The position numbers were made by a program, and so were the translations under genes. Under the pieces are notes generated by a model. The model was not told where the DNA came from and did no database searches. It saw only the letters and a list, made by a program, of their open reading frames with translations. A stretch of 64,000 nt of DNA from Arion vulgaris (Eukaryota; Mollusca; Gastropoda; Stylommatophora; Arionidae), in the NCBI GenBank assembly GCA_020796225.1, contig CM036755.1:57774315-57838314 (forward strand), read 5' to 3'. Positions 51,871 through 64,000 of the stretch are shown one piece after another. Each line of letters begins with the position of its first letter. Positions within the stretch are counted from its first letter, which is position 1.

Positions 51871-52290
51871 TATCAGTCACATCAGCAGCTTCGTATAAAA
51901 GTCAATTTGGTCATAAATCTCGTCCTTTATATTTCGTACTCCGGAGTCCCTGGACAGCACGTACCACAGGTAAAAAATCAAGGTAAGTACCTGGCATTAT
52001 AATAGCTTCTGTTTCAATCAATATTTATTAGTAAGAATATATTTTCACAAATGGAAAATTGCAACTGTACAAAGTAACTCACAATATCGTCAGTTTTATC
52101 AGAAAGTTTAACTAACAAACGGTGCAGATAAAATATGAAACAGTACTGATAAGTGCTGATAAGACTCCCATTCCGAGGACATAAGTTCAATACAAGGTAG
52201 AGCCAATGATGTTTTTTATGTCGGGGCATTAAGAAAACGTCCTACCTGAACAGTTTCTCAGTGACTGCACTAACCATACGACCATTATAA
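51871..52290. other. Spacer between two satellites
   Basis: About 420 bp of non-repetitive sequence separates the 46-bp array from the 41-bp satellite. No coding or RNA feature was recognised. Confidence 0.6.
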
Positions 52291-55200
52291 TTCTCAGTCT
52301 CCTTCCACACCGATATTACAGGGCCGTTCAGTGTGTGGGATGTACCACACCGATATTACAGGTCGTACAGAGTGTGTCTGATGTACCACACCGATATTAC
52401 AGGGCCGTTCATAATGTGTCTGATGTACCACACCGATATTACAGGGCCGTTCATAGTGTGTGGGATGTACCACACCGATATTACAGGGCCGTTCATAGTG
52501 TGTCTGATGTACCACACCGATATTACAGGGCCGTTCATAGTGTGTGGGATGTAGCACACCGATATTACAGGGCCGTTCATAGTGTGTCTGATGTGCCACA
52601 CCAATATTACAGGACCGTTCATAGTGTGTCTGATGTACCACACCAATATTACAGGACCGTTCATAGTGTGTGGGATGTAGCACACCGATATTACAGGGCC
52701 GTTCATAGTGTGTGGGATGTAGCACACCGATATTACAGGGCCGTTCATAGTGTGTGGGATGTACCACACCGATATTACAGGTCGTACAGAGTGTGTGGGA
52801 TGTACCACACCGATATTACAGATCGTAAAGAGTGTGTCTGATGTACCACACCGATATTACAGGTCGTACAGAGTGTGTCTGATGTACCACACCGATATTA
52901 CAGGTCGTACAGAGTGTGTCTGATGTACCACACCGATATTACAGGCCGTTCATAGTGCGTGGGATGTACCACACCGATATTACAGGCCGTTCATAGTGTG
53001 GATGTACCACACCGATATTACAGGCCGTTCATAGTGCGTGGGATGTACCACACCAATATTACAGGTCGTACAGAGTGTGTGGGATGTACCACACCGATAT
53101 TACAGGGCCGTTCATAGTGTGTCTGATGTACCACACCGATATTACAGGGCCGTTCATAGTGTGTGGGATGTACCACACCGATATTACAGGCCGTTCATAG
53201 TGTGTGGGATGTAGCACACCGATATTACAGGGCCGTTCATAGTGTGTGGGATGTACCACACCGATATTACAAGGTCGTACAGAGTGTGTGGGATGTACCA
53301 CACCGATATTACAAGGTCGTACAGAGTGTGTGGGATGTACCACACCGATATTACAAGGTCGTACATAGTGTGTGGGATGTACCACACCGATATTACAAGG
53401 TCGTACAGAGTGTGGGATGTACCACACCGTATTACAAGGTCGTACAGAGTGTGTGGATGTACCAACCGATATTACAAGGTCGTACAGAGTGTGTGGATGT
53501 ACCACACCGATATTACAGGTCGTACAGAGTGTGTCTGATGTACCACACCGATATTACATGTCGTACAGAGTGTGTCTGATGTACCACACCGATATTACAG
53601 GTCGTACAGAGTGTGTCTGATGTACCACACCGATATTACAGGCCGTTCATAGTGTGTGGGATGTACCACACCGATATTACAGGCCGTTCATAGTGTGTGG
53701 GATGTAGCACACCGATATTACAGGTCGTACAGAGTGTGTGGGATGTACCACACCGATATTACAGATCGTAAAGAGTGTGTCTGATGTACCACACCGATAT
53801 TACAGGCCGTTCATAGTGTGTGGGATGTACCACACCGATATTACAGGCCGTTCATAGTGTGTGGGATGTAGCACACCGATATTACAGGTCGTACAGAGTG
53901 TGTCTGATGGACCACACCGATATTACAGATCGTAAAGAGTGTGTCTGATGTACCACACCGATATTACAGGTCGTACAGAGTGTGTCTGATGTACCACACC
54001 GATATTACAGGTCGTACAGAGTGTGTCTGATGTACCACACCGATATTACAGGCCGTTCATAGTGCGTGGGATGTACCACACCGATATTACAGGCCGTTCA
54101 TAGTGTGTGGGATGTACCACACCGATATTACAGGCCGTTCATAGTGCGTGGGATGTACCACACCAATATTACAGGTCGTACAGAGTGTGTGGGATGTACC
54201 ACACCGATATTACAGGGCCGTTCATAGTGTGTCTGATGTACCACACCGATATTACAGGGCCGTTCATAGTGTGTGGGATGTACCACACCGATATTACAGG
54301 CCGTTCATAGTGTGTGGATGTAGCACCGATATTACAGGGCCGTTCATAGTGTGTGGGATGTACCACACCGATATTACAAAGGTCGTACAGAGGTGTGGGA
54401 TGTACCACACCGATATTACAGGTCGTACAGAGTGTGTGGGAAGTACCACACCGATATTACAAGGTCGTACAGAGTGTGTGGGATGTACCACACCGATATT
54501 ACAAGGTCAGTACAGAGTGTGTGGGATGTACCACACCGATATTACAAGGTCGTACAGAGTGTGTGGGATGTACCACACCGATATTACAAGGTCGTACAGA
54601 GTGTGTGGGATGTACCACACCGATATTACAGGTCGTACAGAGTGTGTCTGATGTACCACACCGATATTACATGTCGTACAGAGTGTGTCTGATGTACCAC
54701 ACCGATATTACAGGTCGTACAGAGTGTGTCTGATGTACCACACCGATATTACAGGCCGTTCATAGTGTGTGGGATGTACCACACCGATATTACAGGCCGT
54801 TCATAGTGTGTGGGATGTAGCACACCGATATTACAGGTCGTTCATAGTGCGTGGGATGTACCACACCGATATTACAGGTCGTTCAGAGTGTGTGGGATGT
54901 ACCACACCGATATTACAGGCCGTTCATAGTGCGTGGGATGTACCACACCAATATTACAAGTCGTACAGAGTGTGTGGGATGTACCACACCGATATTACAG
55001 GGCCGTTCATAGTGTAGTAATGTACCACACCGATATTACAAGGCCGTTCATAGTGTGTGGGATGTACCACACCGATATTACAGGCCGTTCATAGTGTGTG
55101 GGATGTAGCACACCGATATTACAGGACCGTTCATAGTGTGTGGGATGTACCACACCGATATTACAAGGTCGTACAGAGTGTGTGGGATGTACCACACCGA

Positions 55201-57229
55201 TATTACAAGGTCGTACAGAGTGTGTGGGATGTACCACACCGATATTACAAGGTCGTACAGAGTGTGTGGGATGTACCACACCGATATTACAAGGTCGTAC
55301 AGAGTGTGTGGGATGTACCACACCGATATTACAAGGTCGTACAGAGTGTGTCTGATGTACCACACCGATATTACAGGTCGTACAGAGTGTGTCTGATGTA
55401 CCACACCGATATTACAGGTCGTACAGAGTGTGTCTGATGTACCACACCGATATTACAGGTCGTACAGAGTGTGTCTGATGTACCACACCGATATTACAGG
55501 CCGTTCATAGTGGGTGGGATGTACCACACCGATATTACAGGTCGTTCAGAGTGTGTGGGATGTAGCACACCGATATTACAGGGCCGTTCATAGTGTGTGG
55601 GATGTACCACACCGATATTACAGGTCGTACAGAGTGTGTGGGATGTACCACACCGATATTACAGATCGTACAGAGTGTGTCTGATGTACCACACCGATAT
55701 TACAGGTCGTACAGAGTGTGTCTGATGTACCACACGGATATTACAGGTCGTACAGAGTGTGTCTGATGTACCACACCGATATTACAGGCCGTTCATAGTG
55801 TGTGGGATGTACCACACCGATATTACAGGCCGTTCATAGTGTGTGGGATGTACCACACCGATATTACAAGTCGTTCAGAATGTGTGGGATGTACCACACC
55901 GATATTACAGGCCGTTCATAGTGCGTGGGATGTACCACACCAATATTACAGGTCGTACAGAGTGTGAGGGATGTACCACACCGATATTACAGGGCCGTTC
56001 ATAGTGTGTCTGATGTACCACACCGATATTACAGGGCCGTTCATAGTGTGTGGGATGTACCACACCGATATTACAGGGCGTTCATAGTGTGTGGGATGTA
56101 CCACACCGATATTACAGGTCGTACAGAGTGTGTGGGATGTACCACACCGATATTACAAGGTCGTACAGAGTGTGTGGGATGTACCACACCGATATTACAG
56201 GTCGTACAGAGTGTGTCTGATGTACCACACCGATATTACAGGTCGTACAGAGTGTGTCTGATGTACCACACCGATATTACAGGTCGTACAGAGTGTGTCT
56301 GATGTACCACACGATATTACAGGCCGTTCATAGTGTGTGGATGTACCAACCGATATTACAGGCCGTTCATAGTGCGTTGGATGTACCACACCAATATTAC
56401 AGGTCGTACAGAGTGTGTCTGATGTACCACACCGATATTACAGGTCGTACAGAGTGTGTATGATGTACCACACCGATATTACAGGGCCGTTCATAGTGTG
56501 TGGGATGTACCACACCGATATTACAGGCCGTTCATAGTGTGGGATGTAGCACACCGATATTACAGGACCGTTCATAGTGTGTTGGATTTACCACACCGAT
56601 ATTACAAGGTCGTACAGAGTGTGTGGGATGTACCACACCGATATTACAAGGTCGTACAGAGTGTGTGGGATGTACCACACCGATATTACAAGGTCGTACA
56701 GAGTGTGTGGGATGTACCACACCGATATTACAAGGTCGTACAGAGTGTGTGGGATGTACCACACCGATATTACAAGATCGTACAGAATGTGTGGGATGTA
56801 CCACACCGATATTACAGGTCGTACAGAGTGTGTCTGATGTACCACACCAATATTACAGGTCGTACAGAGTGTGTCTGATGTACCACACCGATATTACAGG
56901 TCGTAGAGAGTGTGTCTGATGTACCACACCGATATTACAGGTCGTACAGAGTGTGTCTGATGTAGCACACCGATATTACAGGTCGTACAGAGTGTGTCTG
57001 ATGTACCACACCGATATTACAGGTCGTACAGAGTGTGTCTGATGTACCACACCGATATTGCAGGTCGTACAGAGTGTGTCTGATGTACCACACCGATATT
57101 ACAGGTCGTACAGAGTGTGTCTGATGTACCACACCGATATTACAGGTCGTACAGAGTGTGTCTGATGTACCACACCGATATTACAGGTCGTACAGAGTGT
57201 GTCTGATGTACCACACCGATATTACAGGT

Positions 57230-57790
57230 CGTACAGAATGCGTGTGATGTACCACACCGATATTACAAGGTCGTACAGAATGCGTGTGATGTACCACACC
57301 GATATTACAAGCCGTACAGAATGCGTGTGATGTACCAAACCGATATTACAGGCCGTACAGAATGCGTGTGATATACCACACCGATATTACAAGGCCGTAC
57401 AGAATGCGTGTGATGTACCACACCGATATTACAATGCCGTACAGAATGCGTGTGATGTACCAAACCGATATTACAGGCCGTACAGAATGCGTGTGATGTA
57501 CCACACCGATATTACAGGCCGTACAGAATGCGTGTGATGTACCACACCAATATTACAGACCGTACAGAATGCGTGTGATGTACCACACCGATATTACGGG
57601 CCGTACAGAATGCGTGTGATGTACCACACCGATATTACGGGCCGTACAGAATGCGTGTGATGTACCAAACCGATATTACAAGGCCGTACAGAGTGCATGT
57701 GATGTACCAAATCGATTTTACGGACCGTACAGAGTGCATGTGATGTACCAAATCGATATTACAGGCCGTACAGAGTGCATGTGATGTACC
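57230..57790. repeat. Satellite subfamily with gaatgcgtgtgatg
   Basis: About a dozen consecutive units carry ccgtacagaatgcgtgtgat and some caaaccg. They then grade into gtgcatgtgatgtaccaaat units before returning abruptly to ccgttcatagtgtgtggg. The same ordered transition occurs at 60000-60515. Confidence 0.95.
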
Positions 57791-59999
57791 AAATCGATAT
57801 TACAGGCCGTTCATAGTGTGTGGGATGTAGCACACCGATATTACAGGACCGTTCATAGTGTGTGGGATGTACCACACCGATATTACAAGGTCGTACAGAG
57901 TGTGTGGGATGTACCACACCGATACTACAAGGTCGTACAGATGTGTGGATGTACCACACCTGATATTACAAGGTCGTCAGAGTGTGTGGATGTACCACAC
58001 CGATATTACAGGTCGTACAGAGTGTGTGATGTACCACACGATATTACAAGGTCATACAGAGTGTGTCTGATGTACCACACCGATATTACAGGTCGTACAG
58101 AGTGTGTCTGATGTACCACACCGATATTACAGGTCGTACAGAGTGTGTCTGATGTACCACACCGATATTACAGGTCGTACAGAGTGTGTCTGATGTACAC
58201 ACCGATGTACAGGCCGTTCATAGTGTGTGGGATGTACCACACCGATATTACAGGTCGTTCAGAGTGTGTGGGATGTAGCACACCGATATTACAGGGCCGT
58301 TCATAGTGTGTGGGATGTACCACACCGATATTACAGGTCGTACAGAGTGTGTGGGATGTACCACACCGATATTACAGATCGTACAGGGTGATGTAACCCC
58401 ATGCGTTGATGTACCACACCGATATTACAGGTCGTGACAGAGTGTGTCTGATGTACCACACCGATATTACAGGGTCAGTGGTGAGTACAGAATACAGGTC
58501 GTCGATGATGTACCACACCGATATTACAGGCCGTTCAAGTGTGTCTGGATGTACCACACCGATATTACAGGCCGTTCATAGTGTGTGGGATGTACCACAC
58601 CGATATTACAGGTCGTTCAGAGTGTGTGGGATGTACCACACCGATATTACAGGCCGTTCATAGTGCGTGGGATGTACCACACCAATATTACAGGTCGTAC
58701 AGAGTGTGGGATGTACACACCGATATTACAGGCCGTTCATAGTGTTCTGATGTACCACACCGATATTACAGGTCGTTCAAGTGTGTGGGATGTACCACAC
58801 CGATATTACAGGCCGTTCATAGTGTGTGGGATGTACCACACCGATATTACAGGTCGTACAGAGTGTGTGGGATGTACCACACCGATATTACAAGGTCAGT
58901 ACAGTATAGGTGTGGGATGTACCACACCGATATTACAGGTCGTACAGAGGGGTGCTGATGTACCACACCGATATTACAGGTCTGTACAGAGTGTGTCTGA
59001 TGTACCACACCGATATTACAGGTCGTACAGAGTGTGTCGATGTACACACCGATATTACAGGCCGTTCATAGTGTGTGGATGTACCACACCGATATTACAG
59101 GCCGTTCATGAGTGTGTGATGTACACACCGATATTACAGGTCGTTCATAGTGCGTGGATGTACCACACCGATATTACAGGTCGTTCAGAGTGTGTGGGAT
59201 GTACCACACCGATATTACAGGCCGTTCATAGTGTGTTGGATGTACCACACCGATATTACAGGTCGTACAGAGTGTGTGTGATGTACCACACCGATATTAC
59301 AGGCGTTCATAGTGTATGATGTACCACACCGATATTACAGGCGTCTAGTGTGTGGATGTACCACCGATATTACAGGTCGTTCAGAGTGTGTGGGATGTAG
59401 CACACCGATATTACAGGACTTCAAGTGTGTCTGATGTACCACACCGATATTACAGGTCGTACAGAGTGTGTGGGATGTACCACACCGATATTACAGGTCG
59501 TACAGAGTGTGTGGGATGTACCACACCGATATTACAAGGTCGTACAGAGTGTGTGGATGTACACACCGATATTACAAGGTCGTACAGAGTGTGTGATGTA
59601 CCACACCGATATTACAGTTGTACAGAATGTGTGATGTACCACACCGATATTCAGGTCGTACAGAGTGTGTCACCCGTATTCAGGCAGAGGTGTCTGATGT
59701 ACACACCATATTACAGGTCGTACAGAGTGTGTCTGATGTACCACACCGATATTACAGGTCGTACAGAGTGTGTCTGATGTACCACACCGATATTACAGGT
59801 CGTACAGAGGTGTGTGCGACTATACACCGATATTACAGGTCAGTACAGAGGTGTCTGATGTACCACACCGATATTACAGGTCGTACAGAGTGTGTGTGAT
59901 GTACCACACCGATATTACAGGTCGTACAGAGTGTGTCTGATGTACCACACCGATATTACAGGCGTACAGAGTGGTGCTGATGTACCACACCGATATTAC

Positions 60000-60515
60000 A
60001 GGCGTACAGATGGTTGATGTACCAAACTCGATATTACAGGCCGTACAGAATGCTGTGGATGTACCACACCGATATTACAAGGCCGTACAGAATGCGTGTG
60101 ATGTACCACACGCAATATTACAATGCGTACAGAATGCGTGTGATGTACCACACCGATATTACAGGCCGTACAGAATGGTGGATGTACCACACCGATATTA
60201 CAGGCCGTACAGAATGTGTGATGTACCACACCGATATTACAGCGTACAGAGTGCGTGGATGTACCACACCGATATTACAGTCGGGCGATGACCAAGATAT
60301 AGGGCGTGATGTGATGACCACACCGATATTACAGGCCGTCAAGGAACACAGATATTAGCTATGTGTGATGTACCAAACCGATATTACAGGCGTACAGAGG
60401 TGATGTACCGATACTAAATCGAGTTATTACGACCGATTACAGGTCAATGTGATGTACCACACCGATATTACAGGCCGTACAGAGTGCATGTGATGTACCA
60501 AATCGATATTACAGG
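60000..60515. repeat. Second copy of the gaatgcgtgtgatg subfamily block
   Basis: It shows the same order of variants as 57230-57790 (gaatgcgtgtgatg units, then gtgcatgtgatgtaccaaat, then ccgttcatag), but units are shortened by many one- to few-base deletions and some garbled stretches near 60280-60440. Confidence 0.9.
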
Positions 60516-63500
60516 CCGTTCATAGTGTGTGGATGTACACACCGATATTACAGGATCGTTCATAGTGTGTGGATGTACCACACCGATATTACAGGTCGTA
60601 CAGAGTGTGTGGGATGTACCACACCGATATTACAGGTCGTACAGAGTGTGTGTGATGTACCACACCGATATTACAGGTCGTTACAGTAGTGTGTGGATGT
60701 ACCACACCGATATTACAGGTCGTTCAGAGTAGTGTGGGATGTACCCACCGATATTACAGGTCGTCAAGGTGTGCTGATGTACCACACCGATATTACAGGT
60801 CGTACAGAGTGTGTCTGATGTACCACACCGATATTACAGGTCGTACAGAGTGTGTCTGATGTACCACACCGATATTACAGGTCGTACAGAGTGTGTGTGA
60901 ACGATACTGAGTGGTGTACCACACCGATATTACAGGCCGTTCATAGTGTGTGGGATGTACCACACCGATATTACAGGTCCGCAGAGTGTGTGGATGTACC
61001 ACACCGATATTACAGGCCGTTCTAGTGTGTGGGATGTACCACACCGATATTACAGGTCGTACAGAGTGTGTGGGATGTACCACACCGATATTACAGGTCG
61101 TACAGAGTGTGTCGGATGTACCACACCGATATTACAGGTCTAGATGTGTGATGTGTAGTGTCGATGATGTACCACACCGATATTACAGGTCGTACAGAGT
61201 GTGTCTGATGTACCACACCGATATTACAGGCCGTTCCAGATGTGTGTTGGATGTACCACACCGATATTACAGTCGTTCAGAGGTGTGGATGTACCACACC
61301 GATATTACAGTCGTCAGAGTGTGTCGAGGATGTACCACACGATATTACAGGCCGTTCATAGTGTGTGGGATGTACCACACCGATATTACAGGTCGTACGA
61401 GTGTATGGAATGTGACCACGATCAGCCGATATTCAGATGTCACAGATTAGTGTCGTGATGTACCACACCGATATTACAGGCGTTCACAGTGTGTCTGATG
61501 TACCACACCGATATTACAGGTCGTACAGAGTGTGTGGGATGTACCACACCGATATTACAGGCCGTTCACAGTGTGTGGATGTACCACACCGATATTACAG
61601 GTCGTTCATAGTGTGTGATGTACCACACCGATATTACAGGTCGTTCAGAGTGTGTGGGATGTACCACACCGATATTACAGGTCCGTTCAGTGTGCTGATG
61701 TACCACACCATATTACAGGTCGTACAGAGTGTGAGGGATGTACCACACCGATATTACAGGGCCGTTCATAGTGTGTGGGATGTACCACACCGATATTACA
61801 GGTCGTTCAGAGTGTGTGGGATGTACCACACCGATATTACAGGCCGTTCATAGGTGTGGATGTACCACACCGATTAGTTAAGTGGGATGTCCCGATTACA
61901 GAGTAGTGTGGGATGTACCACACCGATATTACAGGTCGTACAGAGTGTGTGGGATGTACCACACCGATATTACAGGTCGTACAAGGTGTGTCTGATGTAC
62001 CACACCGATATTACAGGTCGTACAGAGTGTGTCTGATGTACCACACCGATATTACAGGTCGTACAGAGTGTGTCTGATGTACCACACCGATATTACAGGT
62101 CCGTTCATAGTGTGTGGGATGTACCACACCGATATTACAGGCCGTTCATAGTGTGATGTGAACGATATTACAGGTCGCAATGATGTACCACAGATATTAC
62201 AGAGTGTCAGAGGTGTGGTGTACCACACCGATATTACAGGGCCGTTCAGAGTGTGTCTGATGTACCACACCGATATTACAGGCCGTCATGGTGTGTGATG
62301 TACCACACCGATATTACAGGCCGTTCATAGGTGTGTGGATGTACCACACCGATATTACAGGCGTACAGAGTGTGTGGGATGTACCACACCGATATTACAG
62401 GTCGTACAGAGTGTGTGTGATGTACCACACCGATATTACAGGTCGTACAGAGTGTGTCTGATGTACCACACCGATATTACAGGTCGTACAGAGTGTGTCT
62501 GATGACCACACCGATATTAAGGCGAATGGTGTATGTACCAACACCGATATTACAGGCCGTACAAGGTGTTAGACCACACCGATTAGGGTCAGATGATGTA
62601 CCACACCGATATACAACGTCTACAGATGGATGTAACGATGATTACAGCCGTACGATGTGGATGTACCGATTTACAGACTATAATGGGTGTACCAGATGGA
62701 TACCCCCGAATTAAGCGTACCAGAGCGTTGTGACCAACCGATATTACACAAGTGTGTGAGGGGATCAACCTATTAGGTTAGTCGAGTGATGACACCGATA
62801 GTTAGGTCGTACAGACGTTGGTACCACGTGTGATGTACAACGGTCAGGTCATGTACGACCATGTTAGGCTTAGATGGGATGCCATAAGGGTCCGAATGGG
62901 ATGTACCACCGAATTAGCGATTCAGTCCTACGTGATCAATTAACAGGTGAGTGGATACACACCGATATTACAGGTCGCAAGGTGGATTACACCGAATTCA
63001 ATTACAGGCGTTCATGTGTTACACACCGATATTACAGGTGATTGAGTACACACGATTTAGGTACAGATGGTGATGTACCAACGATTACAGGCTCAGTGTG
63101 GTTAACACCGATTTACAGGTCTAAGTGTGGATGTACCACACCGATTTAGCGTTCAGAGTGTGTGGATGTACCCAGACTAATTCAAGGTGTTCAATTGGTG
63201 AGACCAGATATTACAGGCGTTCAAGGTGTGTGATGTACCACACCGATATTACAGGTCATAGAGTGTGATGTACCAACATATTACAGGCGTATGTGTGATG
63301 TCCCATAGGTGTAAGTGATTGCGTTAAGCGTAGTACCGATAAGGTGTCAGTGTAGGCCGTCATAGTGAGAATTCTTCGTGTACAGATGGCTGGGGATCAT
63401 TTAATCTGGATGTACCACCGTTTGCCAGGTGATGTCACCGATTTAGGTGTGATCCAGATAACAGTTAGTCACTTGGTCAATATTAGTAGTAGTACCATGT

Positions 63501-64000
63501 GATACCACACGATATTACAGGTCGTACAGAGTGTGTCTGATGTACCACACCGATATTACAGGTCGTACAGAGTGTGTCGGATGTACCACACCGATATTAC
63601 AGGCCGTCAAGTGTGTGGATGTACCACACGATATTACAGGCCGTTCAAGTGTGTGGATGTACACACCGATATTACAGGTCGTTCATAGTGCGTGGATGTA
63701 CCCACCGATATTACAGGTCGTTCAGAGGTGTGGATGTACCAACCGATATTACAGGCCGTTCAATGCGTGATGTACCACCAATATTACAGGTCGTACAGAG
63801 TGTGGGATGTACCACACCGATATTACAGGCCGTTCAAGTGTGTGATGTACCACACCGATATTACAGGCCGTTCAAGTGTGGATGTACCACGATATTACAG
63901 GCCGTCATAGTGTGTGGGATGTACACACCGATATTACAGGACCGTCAGAGTGTGTTGATTACACACGATATTAGGTCGACAGAGTGTGGGATGTACACAC

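Larger units (their letters stand above)
52290..64000. repeat. 41-42 bp satellite, about 280 copies, reaching the window end
   Basis: The consensus unit is gtaccacaccgatattacag, gtcgtacagagtgtgtctga, t. Main variants are ggccgttcatag for ggtcgtacagag, gtgggat for tctgat, gtagcacacc for gtaccacacc, and an aaggtcg form. Variants occur in ordered blocks that recur at about 53.0, 54.1, 54.9, 55.9, 56.5 and 57.8 kb. From about 58.4 kb single-base deletions become frequent, and 62.5-63.5 kb is barely recognisable. All frames here are repeat translation. Confidence 0.98.

Noticed and set aside
52335..64000. Many frames of 60-240 codons on both strands
   Set aside because: They are translations of the 41-42 bp satellite in several frames, with near-identical peptides on both strands and no other gene feature.

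Overview
The window is eukaryotic (animal) nuclear DNA. It contains spliced exons with GT-AG borders, non-LTR retrotransposon relics, tRNA-derived SINEs, a piece of 18S/5'ETS rDNA and a U2 snRNA-like fragment. Nothing bacterial is present: there are no operons, no CRISPR array and no intact long ORFs outside tandem arrays. A mollusc or other lophotrochozoan is my best guess, from the repeat types and the CUB gene, but this is low confidence.

The only host protein-coding gene I can support lies on the + strand between 17,300 and 32,905. Six exons (181, 221, 214, 161, 66 and 27 nt) join with consistent phases (1-2-1-2-1-1-1). Together they encode about 290 residues holding two consecutive CUB domains, each with the four expected cysteines. 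The 5' part (including any signal peptide) and the 3' part are not identified in the window. The resemblance is to extracellular CUB proteins of the suppressor-of-lurcher type, but this has not been tested by search.

The rest is repeats. About 40 separate tandem arrays with units of 12 to 97 bp, almost all of different sequence, occupy roughly 28 kb (about 44% by summing intervals). The largest is a 41-42 bp satellite from 52.3 kb to the end of the window. Between the arrays lie 3' (C-terminal) relics of at least nine non-LTR retrotransposon families, one Penelope-like element fragment, hAT-like non-autonomous elements and several tRNA-derived SINE families.

Layout: 0-17 kb arrays and transposon relics; 17-33 kb the CUB gene with introns full of arrays, LINE and SINE fragments; 31.8-32.5 kb a U2-like fragment with dispersed blocks; 34-35 kb a LINE relic; 35.4-38.2 kb two related GC-richer units joined to an 18S/ETS rDNA fragment; 38-50 kb arrays, LINEs and SINEs, including a SINE inserted in a LINE with a 14-bp target duplication; 50-51.9 kb a 46-bp array; 52.3-64 kb the 41-bp satellite, whose right part carries a sharply raised density of small indels.

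The most interesting theme is how arrays relate to transposons. Several minisatellites are expansions of transposon sequence itself: a Penelope element's inverted repeat, and the interiors or ends of LINE copies. Transposons have also landed inside arrays, and one duplication covers the 3' border of a CUB exon.
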